Of a stretch of DNA of 64,000 nt, positions 1-12,239 are shown one piece after another; positions within the stretch are counted from its first letter, which is position 1; each line of letters opens with the position of its first letter. The stretch is from Hesseltinella vesiculosa (Eukaryota > Mucoromycota > Mucoromycetes > Mucorales > Cunninghamellaceae). The notes under the pieces are model-generated. The model did no database searches. It was not told the DNA's origin and saw only the letters and a program-made list of their open reading frames with translations. The stretch covers positions 248,001 to 312,000 of the forward strand of contig MCGT01000001.1 in the NCBI GenBank assembly GCA_002104935.1, in the 5' to 3' direction. Both the position numbers and the translations under genes were made by a program.

Positions 1-3000
1 CATGAGTCACAAAGATGCCATGTTCGTCAACTACTGTAAAACAGACACCAGCCACGCCTTCGCCCACATTGAACTCAAACGGAGTGCATTTTCCAGGAGT
101 GCGACTTGTGCAGCTATAGTACAAGCACACCTCTTGAAGCTGATGATCTTGACCAGCTACGGACGAGACACTTTGTCTAGGGAGAGATGTGGAGGGAAAG
201 AAAAAAAAAAAAAAAAAAAAAAAACTAGGTCAGCATCCAAGTTTCTTTTCTCATTTAAATGAAATAATAAAATACACAAGACATTTGTTTACCCCAAAGG
301 ACCAGAATACGAGCCATAACGAAGCATGCGATGACGGCGAACTAGCGAGGACAGATCAGTCCCTTCCAAGGCTCGAAGAGGCCCAACCAGATTGTTCTGA
401 CGAAGCAAATTCAAAAAATGAGGAATGTTGTTGATGATCGGTGGAATGACAAGTGTGCGTCGGAAAGAAGGCGGTTTGGTAACGGGCAACATGAATTCGA
501 TATCCTAAATACAATATGAGATGTAAGAGAGGGCGTGGTGAGCCAGATTCGTAAATTGTCGGTAGTATTTCTTCTCTGCTTACAGCACGAGATAGCTTGG
601 AGGTAGGATTGCGAGTTAAGAATTGTTGCACCTCCTTCATAGTCAACTGCGTGGTCAAGCGACTCTCTAGCATTTCGACAAAATCAGAAATCCATTTGCC
701 AAACTGGACGCCATACACTTCGACAGTGAGTTCTCGTAATTCTGTGGGCCGGCTGTGTTTCTTGAGGCTGGGTGATTTGGCACTGCTGCCGTCTCCTTTA
801 CTTGGGCTTGTGAGTGCTTTGGGACTATATTTGTCGCTATGCGGGCTGCCATGGGGTGTGCTGTGGCCAAAGGAGAACGAAGAGGCTGTGTGTAATCGTG
901 AATGAGGGCCGTTGGTGGCACCGCCCGCACTGGTTGAGCCGTTGAGGTCGAGAAGAGACGAGCCATAGGGCGAGGAGGGGCGGATGGAATCATTATCGTT
1001 CTGGGAGTCCGAGTCCAAGGGGTGCAAGGTCGGACCTTCGGACAAGGTGCAATAGATCACTTGGTCATCATTCATCATGACGTACATGTTAGGCTGGTTA
1101 CGGACAGCGGCAAAGCGGAGAACTTCGTTGGCCAAGAAAGTCAGCGCAGCGTTGGGTTGCAAGCGCCAATGAAGTGGAATGCGTTTCTTTAGCAAGCAAG
1201 GGCATTGGAAATGGCCAGGCTGGAATTTCTTGGGTGGAGTGTGGTTTTTATCTTCAGCCGACGTTGATAAAAGATCGACCAGGTTATCGTCTGTATGCAA
1301 GGCGTGGTTGACAGCATCCTCTTCAGATACATCTCCACTATCATCCTGATCGTCGCTGTCGCTGTCGTCCGTGCTTGAGGAATCGCGCTGGTTGTAAGTG
1401 GATTGCTGGCCAGGCGTCAGCAAGTATTTGCTAACGGAAAGAGATAGAGAGGGAGGGTAAGCAATGTTCTCAAAAAAGGTAATAGTATGATGATGTATTT
1501 ACCTGTAGGTTCGAGTGTTATGCAACGCTTGAAGCAAGACCAGTTGATTGGTGCGTTCCATCACGTCTTTGACCATGTTCTTTGTGACACGGATGATCTC
1601 CGATCGGTTCACAGGCAGCTGGACTTTGGAGTAAAAATATATCTGGACGCTTTGTCGGAGCGGGATCAAGAGAAGCCAGTATAGCTGAGATTGTGTCTGC
1701 TGGTCGGTGGTGGCTGACAAGACTTCACCATGATGATCATCATCTATGCCAAGAAGGCCAAGGCTGTTGACACCGTTGTCATCAGATTCAGGTTCCATGA
1801 GGCTGATGCCAAGTCCCTGGCAGAAATCGTCGTTTTTGCTGGCAGTTTCGCGAGGTGACATTGATTTGCCGAGGTCGAGGCTGATGTTGAGACCTTCCAA
1901 GTGGAATTCGTCGTCGTGGGGCTGATCTGTAGGGTCGTGCATAGAGGATGGGAAATCCAGGGCTGAGCTGGCATCGAACATGTTCTGAGCATAAAATGCA
2001 TCGTCGACACGAACAAGGCGGTAAGGAGCATTGGTCACTTTTTCAAGCTCGGACAAGAATGTGCAGCGGCTCTTGTTGTGGTTCTTGACAAACACCAGCG
2101 GAATGGACATGGTGGTAGGGAAGTCGACAAATGAGTTCTTCTTCATCAGCTGCTTTTCTACATAACCGATGGAAGTCGCTGTGACAGGGCCTGCTCGCAG
2201 CAGACAGTGTAAGATCTCTTCAGTAAAGTGCCAAATCAGTCGCTGTTCCGTTTCCAAGATAGCGTCTTGTTTATCCAAACTGAGGTTGGCTAGCTGTGCA
2301 GCATATTTTTTCTTGCTCTCTAGGTAGCTGGAATTCCTATACGTTGGACGGCAAAGGATAAAGACGTGTGAGTGAAGTCATTTTCATGCTTCTGCTCTTT
2401 TCCTTGGGTGACACCAAGATTTTTGTACTTACAGTTGATGATGCAAAGGAGAATGGCCAGCAGGGCAGTCAGGACGGTGTTCAGATTGGACAGCTGGAGT
2501 GAGCGGGTGATCAGCGAGAGGTAAGGTGAGACACACTAGTCGAAGGGTTGCTGTAGTGTTGTCTGAAGAAGCAACCGGAGAGGCGTCAGTGCCAATGACG
2601 TCAGGTTCAAAGTTGACATTCAAGCCAGGCTGTTGATAGGAGGATGGTACATGATCAAAGGTGAACGTGCGCTCGATCCATCCACTGCCCTTTGAGTTGG
2701 GTTTCTTAAATTGACACTCAAGACGGACAAAAAGTGGGTTTTGTGCACATTGCACCATATCCAAAAAGGTCAATGGTTTCTTTGCCAAAGGATCCATGTC
2801 TTCTAGTGAGAATGACTTGGTGAAAGCGGGTCGATAGCAATAGATGCTGGGATGTTGACCATTGGTTGTCACCACAGGCTCGAAATAATGACCAAGCACA
2901 GCAAGGAAGCGGCGATGAGCAATACTGACTTCTTCCAAGCTGCAGTGACAGTGAAGAGAGGGTGAGTTTTTTTTTTTTTCTTGCATGGGTGCGAATGATA

Positions 3001-6000
3001 TTACCTAGTAGATCCATTGCGCTGAAGTAGAGATTGGACGTTGAGATAGCCAGTGATGTCAATATCAATGACAGATTCGGAGCAATAAGGGAGCGCGCGC
3101 TCGAAATCGTTGGCATCAACGACGCAGCCGTGCAGCAAGGACGTGAAGAGTGATTTGACGAAACTTTTTGAATAAGCGCTTTTAACATTGGAGAGCATAT
3201 CCGATACAACTGGGGCGGTTTGTTGCTGGCTGTATTCTGCTTGCCAGACAGAGTGTTGGAGACCGGTCGACGTTGAAATGGCACTGACTGGACGGATGGA
3301 CAGGGCTACGTCTTTTGTTAGCAAGGACTCTTTGCTTGGTCGTTCACATTGGTAGAGCATGATCCCACACCGGCTGAGAGACTGTTGGATAGGTGACTGC
3401 AGTGTCTTGATCACAGATGCAAGGCTTGGAATGACTGCGAGCAAGCACGAGGTGGCCGAGGTCGATTTCACAAAGCAGCTCATATCCGAGAGAGTGTGGC
3501 CAAACGTAAGGCTACCCAAATCCACAGACGCGTCCCTTTCGTAAATGCTATGCCATAATTGTAGCCAATAGTTGTTGTCAGTTGCCTCGAGCGGCAGTTG
3601 GTAGTCAGCCAATTGTTCCAGCTCTACTTCCATAAAGTGGTGCAAAAACAAGAAGTCTCGGTGCACAGAAGAAAGCTGTGAGATTGCATGGCTGTGCTTG
3701 TAAAAGGTGGTATCATGTACAGAGCAGATGCAAGTACTTGGTTTCCATCGGTCGAAACCTATCACGAAGTGCAAAGAAAAAAAATCTGCGTCAGGACAAT
3801 TTTTTTCTATCTTTTTTTTTTTTTGTTTTTTGTTTTTCGTTGAAAATTTACCATATTCCTGGGAAATATCCAAAGTTTGGGTGCCTGGGGTGCCAACGTC
3901 AGGTAGATGATTGTCCTCGATCTGGGCAAACTTGGGAAGGACAAAGCTGACCAGCCAAAAGGATGATTTTTGTACAAGGCTGGGAAGGTAAAAGAGCTGA
4001 TGCTGTAGTATGTACTGGACATTGAGCAACTTGTTCCGGACGTCCAGGCTATGGGGGATCTTTTCCGGAGTGTCTGACAGAGGACAGTCGTGATGGAGAG
4101 CATTGATATGATCAAACGTCACCAAGCAGGTCAGTTGTTCCATATCAATGTGGTGTAGGTTGTTCTCAAGTTGACGGTGGGCCTTGCCGTCCATCGAAGA
4201 CGGCTCCATCCAAAGCTCCGACAGGATTTCTGTTTTGCTATCCTCTTTCCAGAGGTACGCCTGTACTGCAAACGTCGACCCATTGAACGTTATTTCCTTG
4301 TAGTAATGATAAGCATCTTCCAGGGAAGTCAAAACAACAAATCCCTGAAGAAAAAAAAAAAAAAAAAGAGTGAGCGGCCTGTTTTCCTTTATCAATTTTA
4401 CCTCTTCGATTCTGGCTTGATGCATAAAATCAAACGCCATTGAGAGCAAGGATGGGACGTTCTTGGGATGGCCATGATTTTGCAGATTCCAATGGGTAGT
4501 ACTGTGATACAGGTAATTGCGTACGATGTATTCGCCTGTGATCCACAAGGTTGAGTTGCCATACCACATACTCGTCAGCATTTGCTTTTGCTGGAGCATC
4601 ACCTTCGTCTCGGCCATGTAGTGATCTGGGTCGCGCATCAGCAGGCTGGCTAGCGGACGATTGACAGTCCAGGATAGCACCAAGCCGTCTTGGCCGCAGG
4701 GAATCGCCAGTTGGTCGGGTTGGTCGGTTGCAAGGCAGGTCACCAATTGCAGTTTAAGCGTTTCACACACTTGGTGCCGGCGGGTATCACCCACGTTGAA
4801 GAAGAGCAGTCGGGCTGTTACCAGGTGCATTTTTTCCTTGAAGAGACGTACCTCACAAAATCGAATCGGGGTGGCAGTGTTGTCGGGTGAGGATTTATCG
4901 TTGTCAAGCATCTTGACATACACTTGTTCTTCATGCACAAACGACGCCCAGGATTGCAGAGAGTGGTGCAGAGAGTCGAGAACAATATCCCCATAGGCTT
5001 GACCGTCTTCAGAGGGAGAGGGGGGTGTGGACGCCCAAGTAGGCGTGATCAGATCAAAGGAGGCTTCGTCGTACCAGCACTTTGTGTAATAGCGTAGGTC
5101 GGCATCGTTCAACTTGACCCACTGGTTGTAGAAAGCATCCATGTTGTCACCGGGTGATGTGGTGCTGAGTAGTGTTCCCAGGGCAGCGTCAAGGTCAAAG
5201 ATGCGATCTAGAAGCCGCTTGAGTTTGCCAACCTTGTGGAAGCCAGCGGTGGGCCCGGCAACTTCCATCCCAGCATGGCCGTTGACCAGGCCCATGACCT
5301 GCATTCGTCGCTGGAAGAGGTCCCAGTTCTTGAGCATGTCAGAAAAGGTGGCGTTGGCCCGGATTAAGACTTCACCTTTGGGGGAATGCAGGGCAGGGTA
5401 TAAGCCATGGCACGAGGAAGGTAGTGGGTGGGGTGATGATGCGCCCGACGTGTCAGATTGGGATGGCTCTTGCTGTTCTTGTTGTTGATGGTGAAGATGT
5501 GTCGTGAGCAACGTGCCTGGATTTACCCTGGCTCGAATACGATATTCCACAGTGACGTTGGGCTGCCATTGGAGAGTGAGGACAATGGTAACACGGCTAC
5601 TGCGCGCGCGCTTCTTTTGCTGCGTGGCTGGATCGCGTGCAGTGAGAGGAGTGCGCTTTTCATCTTGCTTCGGTAGCAATAAGGAAGCAACGCCGCTGTC
5701 GACGATAACAGATACCAAAGAAAACCCCTGGCGAAGCCGAGCAGCTATCAGCAGGTCGATGTGATTCGGGAGGGTATATTCGTGGTATCGTAACAGGCGC
5801 ATTTCCATGGGGACAGGGATACAATTGGTGGTCCAAGGGAAAATACCGGTGTTGGTAGGTTCGGGAGAGGCCAGGATCCGGTGGGTGTCGGTGCGAGGCT
5901 TTTCCAGCAATATTTCCTTGGCGAGAATACGGAGGTGGTATTGGTTGGGAGGTAACGTGCAAGTCGGATGCATGGAGGAATCAAGAGACGGCATGGCTTG

Positions 6001-7705
6001 ACGTATCAGCTGGTTGGCTCGGTCAAAGTACCCACCGGTGGCATTGGCGACAAACTGCAATATCTCTGTGTCAGGGACAAAGCCAAAGTTGCAACTGGGG
6101 GTGAATCCATTCTCAGGTCCAAGATGAAAGACGTGACAGGCAATATTGTCGGCAGCAAGTTGACTAAGCACAGTTTCATCTACATTGGACTTGACCACGC
6201 CATCTGTGATCAGGAGAATGGAACGACGGCCTTGGGTGGGTAGCAAGGATAAAGCAAAGGAGCCGGCACGAAGGATGTAGGACAAGTTGCTGCCCGTCTT
6301 GCCGACGCCCCAGACGTCTTTTTTCCAGCTGTTGAAGCCTTTGGAGGTGCGGCGGTTCGACTGTTGCTGGCGATGGTGATGTGAGCGCCGTTTGTTGAAC
6401 ATCTGGCTTGCTTGCGATAGTTTCCTGCTGTGTTTCTTGGTCGTTGGTGGAGGCAAGGGCTGTTGACCCGGTACGACGCTGACAATCCCCTGTTCCGCGT
6501 TTGTGTCGTTGCCCAAAGGATCATAATGGTAATCAGGGTCGTCTCCTTCTTCCACAACGACAGACGAATGGTCATAACGCACATCAAGTTGATACCCAAC
6601 CTTTCGGCGCTGACTGATTTGGTGCCGCATCTTGCCAAGGTCATACTGGAAGGCGCTGATTTCATGATTGAGCTCTTTGAGGACTGAGTTTACGGATGTG
6701 CCGGTGACAGTGACATTCTGTAGCAGTACGCGCATCGTTGGGTACTCGGCCAAGACGGGAATGACATTGATATTGGATCCAAACTGGGAGCACTCGGCGA
6801 TGACGGTGAGCGAGATAGTAGGCTCCAGCTGCGCAGTAGAATTATAATAAAAAAAATAATTGTCACCAGGTGTTGTTATGGACATGCCTGATATTACTCC
6901 TTACCTTGATATTTGCACCGTGTGTCGTTGGCAAGTAAAAAGGCTGTACCAAGCCAGATAACGTCGTTGAGAGCCTAGGGGAATAAAGAGAGAGAGAGGC
7001 GAAATAAGTTCAGTATCAAAAAGACTTTTTTTGTGAATTGGACGAGGGACGTACAAGTCAAAGGCATCTTCCAGCATGATATGGTCACGCATAGAGTCAA
7101 TGGTGGCAAGGCTCGAGCTGAGATCAACCATGAGAACCATGGAGTGTGTGGTGGCCAAGGAGAGAATATGGGTACGTGGGGTGATCAAAAACATGTCAGG
7201 ATGAGCTGGCGAGCCTTTCAAATCAGGAGGCGTGACGATTGTAGGTTGAACGCAGGCAGCATCTATTTGGTTGAGCCAGGATGCATTGTTGTTTGTAGAT
7301 AAATAGATAAAAGATCGTTCCTAAAGCAATAAACCCAACAGACTATCAGTGTCCTGAGCAACGACAACAACATCAAAAATAAAAGAAAATAATAATACCG
7401 TGCTGTTTGCAAGATTAGGAGCAAGATTAAGAGGGTAAGCAAGATTCTGAAGTAGCCATTGAATGCAATCATTGTGAGACCATGCTGTATTATTGGTTTC
7501 CAAGATGATTGCCGTTTTTGCTTCTTCAAACTAAGAGTGATATGAATCAATGTCATTATCTTTAACCGGCCATTCCCCTCTCTTTGCTCATACAATGGAT
7601 GGTGATGGCGATGAGCCATCTTGTGTTGACGGACTGGTAGAACCAACACTAAACATAAGAACCGATTAACGCGGAACAATAGTCACCATTTACCAACCTG
7701 TTCAT
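1..7705 (-). CDS. SZT2: SZT2-like protein (KICSTOR/TORC1 regulator), 3' end beyond window
   Basis: Very large multi-exon gene. In animals SZT2 is the scaffold of KICSTOR, which recruits GATOR1 to lysosomes and restrains TORC1. Seen here: an N-terminal segment with VFLITP-like and LMVDLSSS motifs (about 7050-7220), then a von-Willebrand-like stretch with ALSLLPTQGRRSILLITDGV, CNFGFVPDTEILQFVANATGG (about 6050-6260), in the same order as human SZT2. Near the C-terminus TRNPTSKLSRA joins DIEFM across an intron (about 493-582), matching the family's TRNPxxKLTxADVEF. I chose ATG 7705 because MNRL splices in frame to FEEAKTAIILE. An in-frame stop exists at 289-291, but a GT donor just before it (about 293) and an AG at about 179 join in frame to an exon open to base 1, so the gene probably runs off the left edge. 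Several introns carry poly-T or poly-A runs. Family call is from recalled similarity. Confidence 0.82.
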
Positions 7706-7953
7706 AGTGCCAGCATGCGTTCTTCAATAAAAAAAAAAAACGGCACGAAGAAAGTACAAGGAAAAAAAAAAAAAAGAGCCAGCTGCATTTTAACTTTCAA
7801 TCGCTCTTTTCCGTCATGAGTTGACGCCGTGAACCGTGAATAAAATATTTTTGGCGAGCGCATATCTGCCAGCCATCTAGCACTTTCTGCTGTCTGCGGC
7901 AATTGTCATTTTGTGATTTATTCTGAGCAATGTTGCACTGTGGTCTTTGATGC

Positions 7954-8446
7954 CATGGCAAAAATGGCCGATTTTTTATATTTTTTTAGCTGGAGAATCG
8001 GAGCTGTCAAACGAAACTGATCAAACGTTGGCTGGGCAACCTTCACCAATTGACCTGATAATTCCAGTGTCATCATGATTCATGCATTTGCGTACCCATA
8101 TAAAAATTCAGATCGATCTGATCACTCAAAAGCACAGTGCACCGTTTGCTTTATTTTTTTTCAAAGGATTTTTAACCGATTACCATTTTCACGCCGTCTC
8201 ATTGGTTAACAAAGAGACCGGTTAATTTTTTTTTTTTTTTTAAAAAAAAGCAAACGGTGCACTGTGCTTTTGAGTGATCAGATCGATCTGAATTTTTATA
8301 TGGGTACGCAAATGCATGAATCATGATGACACTGGAATTATCAGGTCGATTGGTGAAGGTTGCCCAGCCAACGTTTGATCAGTTTCGTTTTGACAGTTCC
8401 GAATCTCCAGCCAAAAAAAAATAAAAAATCCGCCATTTTTGCCATG
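7954..8446. repeat. Large near-perfect palindrome (R1), dispersed repeat family, head-to-head copy
   Basis: Left arm 7954-8152 and right arm 8247-8446 are reverse complements with about eight differences by eye over about 200 positions. The inner 130 or so are almost identical. The spacer is about 94 bp and AT-rich. Weaker inverted similarity continues outwards: CTTTCTGCTGTCTGCGGC near 7883-7900 is mirrored at 8521-8539. Each arm contains the family motifs GTTGGCTGGGC, TCACCAATYGACCTGAT and GATCACTCAAAAG. It lies about 250 bp upstream of the SZT2-like start. Such a structure could extrude as a cruciform or, if transcribed, form a long hairpin. It resembles a MITE or the ends of a DNA transposon, but I see no ORF and no clear target-site duplication. 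Confidence 0.85.
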
Positions 8447-8799
8447 GGATCCCCAGGCAATCTGATCAACTACCACAACTGAATAAATTCACTTCGAATT
8501 TTACAGACACTAGGGCAAATGCCGCAGACAGCAGAAAGCGCAAGAAAGCTGGCAAACACGGTATGCACTAGAATGACTCTTTGCGTCCTTGGGTTTACAT
8601 GAATAACAGTATGCGCCCTGTGTATCTCACGAGTGTGAGAGTGCAGCACCCCTGGCCAGCTTTCACCATAAGCTACTTGCGTGGAAAATCTGAGGTGCAT
8701 TGGTTTTGTGAGTTTGAACTGATATTTTTATCAGATCGGTTGGGGATCGATCGATCGTATTCCCTAGGTGAAATGACCATTTTCAAAATAAAGTGTAAT

Positions 8800-9160
8800 T
8801 GCTGCAGACCACTTTTGAGCAAATGAACCCATGATGTTTTCAGGGGTGCCGTAAATCATGAATGATGACAACACTGAAAAATCAGGTACACCAGTCGAAC
8901 TTGACATCCTTTTTAATTTTGATATTCAACTTACCAATAAAAATATATACAAAGACTGAAAAGTAAACAGCACTGCCGATCGACGGAGCCATTGCACCGT
9001 CGCAAGAGCTGGGCTGACGCTAGCCGTCGGAATGTGAACTCAATAGTGCATTTTCGTCGCCTTTTTTTGGTAAGGTACACGGAGGTATCCGAATCACAGT
9101 GATGACAAGTTGGCTGGGTAACCTCGTCTGGTTGACTTGGTTGTTTTAGTGACATGATTG
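8800..9160. repeat. Degenerate copies of the dispersed repeat (R2)
   Basis: About 8808-8905 reads like the reverse-orientation arm: CACTTTTGAG, then ATCATGAATGATGACAACAC, then ATCAGGTACACCAGTCGA. About 9100-9150 carries GTTGGCTGGGTAACC and GGTTGACTTG in forward orientation. Both are much more diverged than R1, so this looks like an old broken inverted pair. Nothing else is recognisable from 9160 to 9659. Confidence 0.5.
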
Positions 9161-9659
9161 CAGCACAAATGCAAAATTTCGAAGGAATTCATTCATTCAG
9201 TAGTGCTACATAGCATTCTTTTTTTCCTTTTTGAAAGTGGCCTGATCCGCTCGTCAGGCAATCAGATTAAAAAAAAGCTATTGTTTCAACGTCCATCAAT
9301 TGACCCAAATTTTACAAAAATCCGGAATAGGATGTTCTGATGATGAGCCAGGCACAATCAAGTGGTTGTATTGGCAGTCAACTTGATGAGGATGCCAAGA
9401 CATATCCGCAACTCCTCACCGGATTGGACACAAACTCGACAAGAACTTGCCATCAGCTACCATGAGCTAGTCTAACGTGACACCAGTGCCCGGCAGCTTT
9501 TGAGAGGAGCAAGCTGCTAAAAAATTAATCGATAGGAGACTTGCCATACCCACACAGCCGTGACTGCAGGCGCCATCATCCAACCACCATCGATACTACC
9601 CAGTTTTGCAAATAATAACACATTTAAAGATTTATTCAAACTCAAGAATGACCAGAGGT

Positions 9660-11774
9660 CTATTCACTGGAGGTAGGGTGGACATAGAAGGCCAAAGCGA
9701 CAATGGCGTACACAGACTATAAAGAAAAGTGATGTCAGTTTTAAACCGAGGGCTTACGTAAAGGCTAAACGAAAAAAAAAAAGTCAACTTACCAGCAATT
9801 GAACACCTTCAAGCCAGTTAGAGCGGCCATCTTGAATCAGATAGTTGACAATCAAGACGCTGGAGAAGAGCACAACGGTTTCAAAGTTTTCAAAGAACAG
9901 GGTCATAGGTTGGCCGATGATCCAGCCAGCAATGACCAACACAGGAGTCACAAGCAAACCGATTTGAAGCGAGGACGAGACAGCAATACCAATGCATAGG
10001 TTCATTTTGTTCTTCAGAGCAAATGTTACCGAGGATACGTGTTCAGCAGCGCTATAGAAAAAAAAATTAGAAAACAAAACCTTATATAAATCTTCGCTTT
10101 GCTAGTCTAGTCTAGTCAAACAATACTTACTTGCCAACAATAGGGAGCAAAATGATACCCACAAATGTCTCATCGATCTAAAGGGGAGGGAAGAAAGAAG
10201 AGAAAAAAATCAGGCTCCGTCTCACAAAACATTGACATGCACTTACACCCCAGATTTCAACCACACCTTCGATGCTATCAAAAGGGAGGTATAGGTTAGG
10301 GGAGCTGAAGTCAAATGAGTACAACAATAGCTTACGCTCCAACAAGGTATTCAGCATGTAGTGACACAAAGCCGGCGATGATAATAAGGCTGTAGAGGGA
10401 TAGAGAAATAAAAGGTGACGCAGGTGTTTTTACATATCAATTTTTTTTTTTTGGTGCAAGATTCAACTTACCTGGTAATGGAGAAGCCCAAAGTGGTGGT
10501 TGGTGTTTCTTCTTCATCAGCTTCATCTTCGTACTGTGACGATTGCAAAAGAGCGCAGATCAGTACCAACGAAGTTTCTTGAGTTTCCTTTTTTTGTTGA
10601 CTTACCAAATGAGTATGCGTTTTCAACTAGCGTCAATAAAAACCAAAAAAGAGACAAACAAAGGAAAAAATTCGGCGTCGATCAATGTTTTGTCAATTGT
10701 GTCACCTTGTGCTCGTTTCTTTACCTGGAAGAACAAGAACAGGATATAGACCAGAAGCAAGATGATGGCGGTACCATGGCTCAATTTGAGGATGCCTTCT
10801 TCGGCTTCACTGGCGGTATTGGCAGTGGCACTAAAGGCAGCAGGGATCAGCATGGACAAAGTGGTCAATGCCAAGAGTGAGGAGGACGTTTGGGCGGCTA
10901 GATTTCAAAATAGGGTTCATTCATACCAGGGTTAGAAACCGACGTTTTTCTACCGAAATGAGAAAGAAAGCCTACCTGTGACATTGAAGTTTTGCTCAGG
11001 TCGAGTCGAGCCCCCTAAAAGAAAACAAAAACCAAGCACCTACAAACGCCCAAATGCATGATTGTGAACCAACATGTTTTTTTTTGAGAAAAACTCAGTT
11101 CATTTATCCACTTACGAGAAGAATATTGGAGAGAATGGAGCCAAGAATAGATGCTGAGGAAAAATAAAAAAGGTTCAGTCCAAAGTTCTTTCCATTTTCG
11201 AACTTTCTTTTGTCCTCCCACCTTGAACCACACGAATAAGGCCTTCCTTCAAAGCAATGATACCAAGGATCAATTCCACTATGTGAGATTTTGTTGTAAA
11301 AAGGGAGAGGTTAGGACATACCAATTGGCAGTAAATGGATAGCTAACCAGCGTTGCCAAAGGTAGCATTCAACAACTACATTCAATAAATAAGCGTGTTA
11401 GGCCAGATCCCCCATGAAAAGAAAGAAGCTTACGGCGCCAATGGTGCTGCCAGTGCGCAGAGCAATCTCTTCAGTGGCTATAGCGAAGCAAATGAGCAGA
11501 GGGTTGGAATGAGCAAGCAGGAAATAATCCTGGCGCGCAAATTCTGTTTCTTACCAAAGCCCAAGAGCTTGGCCAAGGGAATAATGGCCAAGAAATTCAA
11601 GGTGAAGACAACAGTAGCAGAGGCATCGGTGGCACCAGCGATGATGGCAAGAGGCACAAAGATGAGCAAAAGGTTAAAGTAAGAAGAAGTCATGGTGACC
11701 TTGAATGAAGACCACCAAGTAGGCTGGTTGGATCCAGAGGAAGACCCGAGAAGTGGTTCATTTTCGTTGTTCAT
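9660..11774 (-). CDS. VCX1: Vacuolar Ca2+/H+ antiporter (Vcx1/CAX type)
   Basis: Member of the Ca2+:cation antiporter family, which moves cytosolic Ca2+ into the vacuole in exchange for protons. The product starts MNNENEPLLG and then shows about eleven hydrophobic segments. The two characteristic blocks are visible: FVPLAIIAGA with NFLAIIPLAKLLGF in the first half, and AAEHVSSVTFALKNKMNL with GIAVSSSLQIGLLVTPVLVI in the second, where the GNxxEH-type helix is partly encoded across an intron. An acidic loop near the middle (DEEETP, about 10495-10530) is typical of the family. The last exon ends HPTSSE and the stop is at 9660-9662. There are at least nine short introns. It is divergent from the PSR-like gene that starts at 12240. 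Confidence 0.88.
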
Positions 11775-12239
11775 GTTGACAAGGATGGAATGAAGAAAGG
11801 AAAAAGCTAAAAAAAAAAGCAGAAAGACGGATTTTCATTTTTTTCATGTGGGCGGGATTGGAAATGCCGGATTGCCCGCCGGCCATGTTTTCAAAAAAAG
11901 AGGGTGTGTTGCTTGGCAAGATTCCCAGGAACATGCAATCTTTTTTTACCTCCTGAATATGGGTTCCTCTCGAATAAAAAGGCAATGGACCAAAGAAGGG
12001 AGGTCAAACATAAAAAAAAATAATAGAAGAATCCATGTTTTTGAGTCATCCAATGAGAAAAGTGGATACCCAAAAAAAAAGAATTGGTGACCCGCAAGGT
12101 ACTTTTCCTTTCCCCCTTTATTTATTGTTTGGTATCCTTCTTTCCCATCTCTTTCTTTCGTCATTCATCAAGCAACTTTTTTTTTTTTTTGTTTCATTTG
12201 GTCTTTACAATCATTAACATATAAAGCCCATCCTCATTT
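11775..12239. promoter_or_regulatory. Shared upstream region of VCX1 and the PSR-like gene
   Basis: 465 bp between divergent starts. It holds several A and T runs and no recognisable ORF. A TATAAA sits at 12221-12226, too close to the PSR-like ATG to be its TATA box. No defined operator was seen. Confidence 0.4.

Noticed and set aside
2..434. Plus-strand ORFs at the left edge with Lys runs
   Set aside because: They cross a poly-A run and lie antisense to exons of the SZT2-like gene, which read better on the minus strand.
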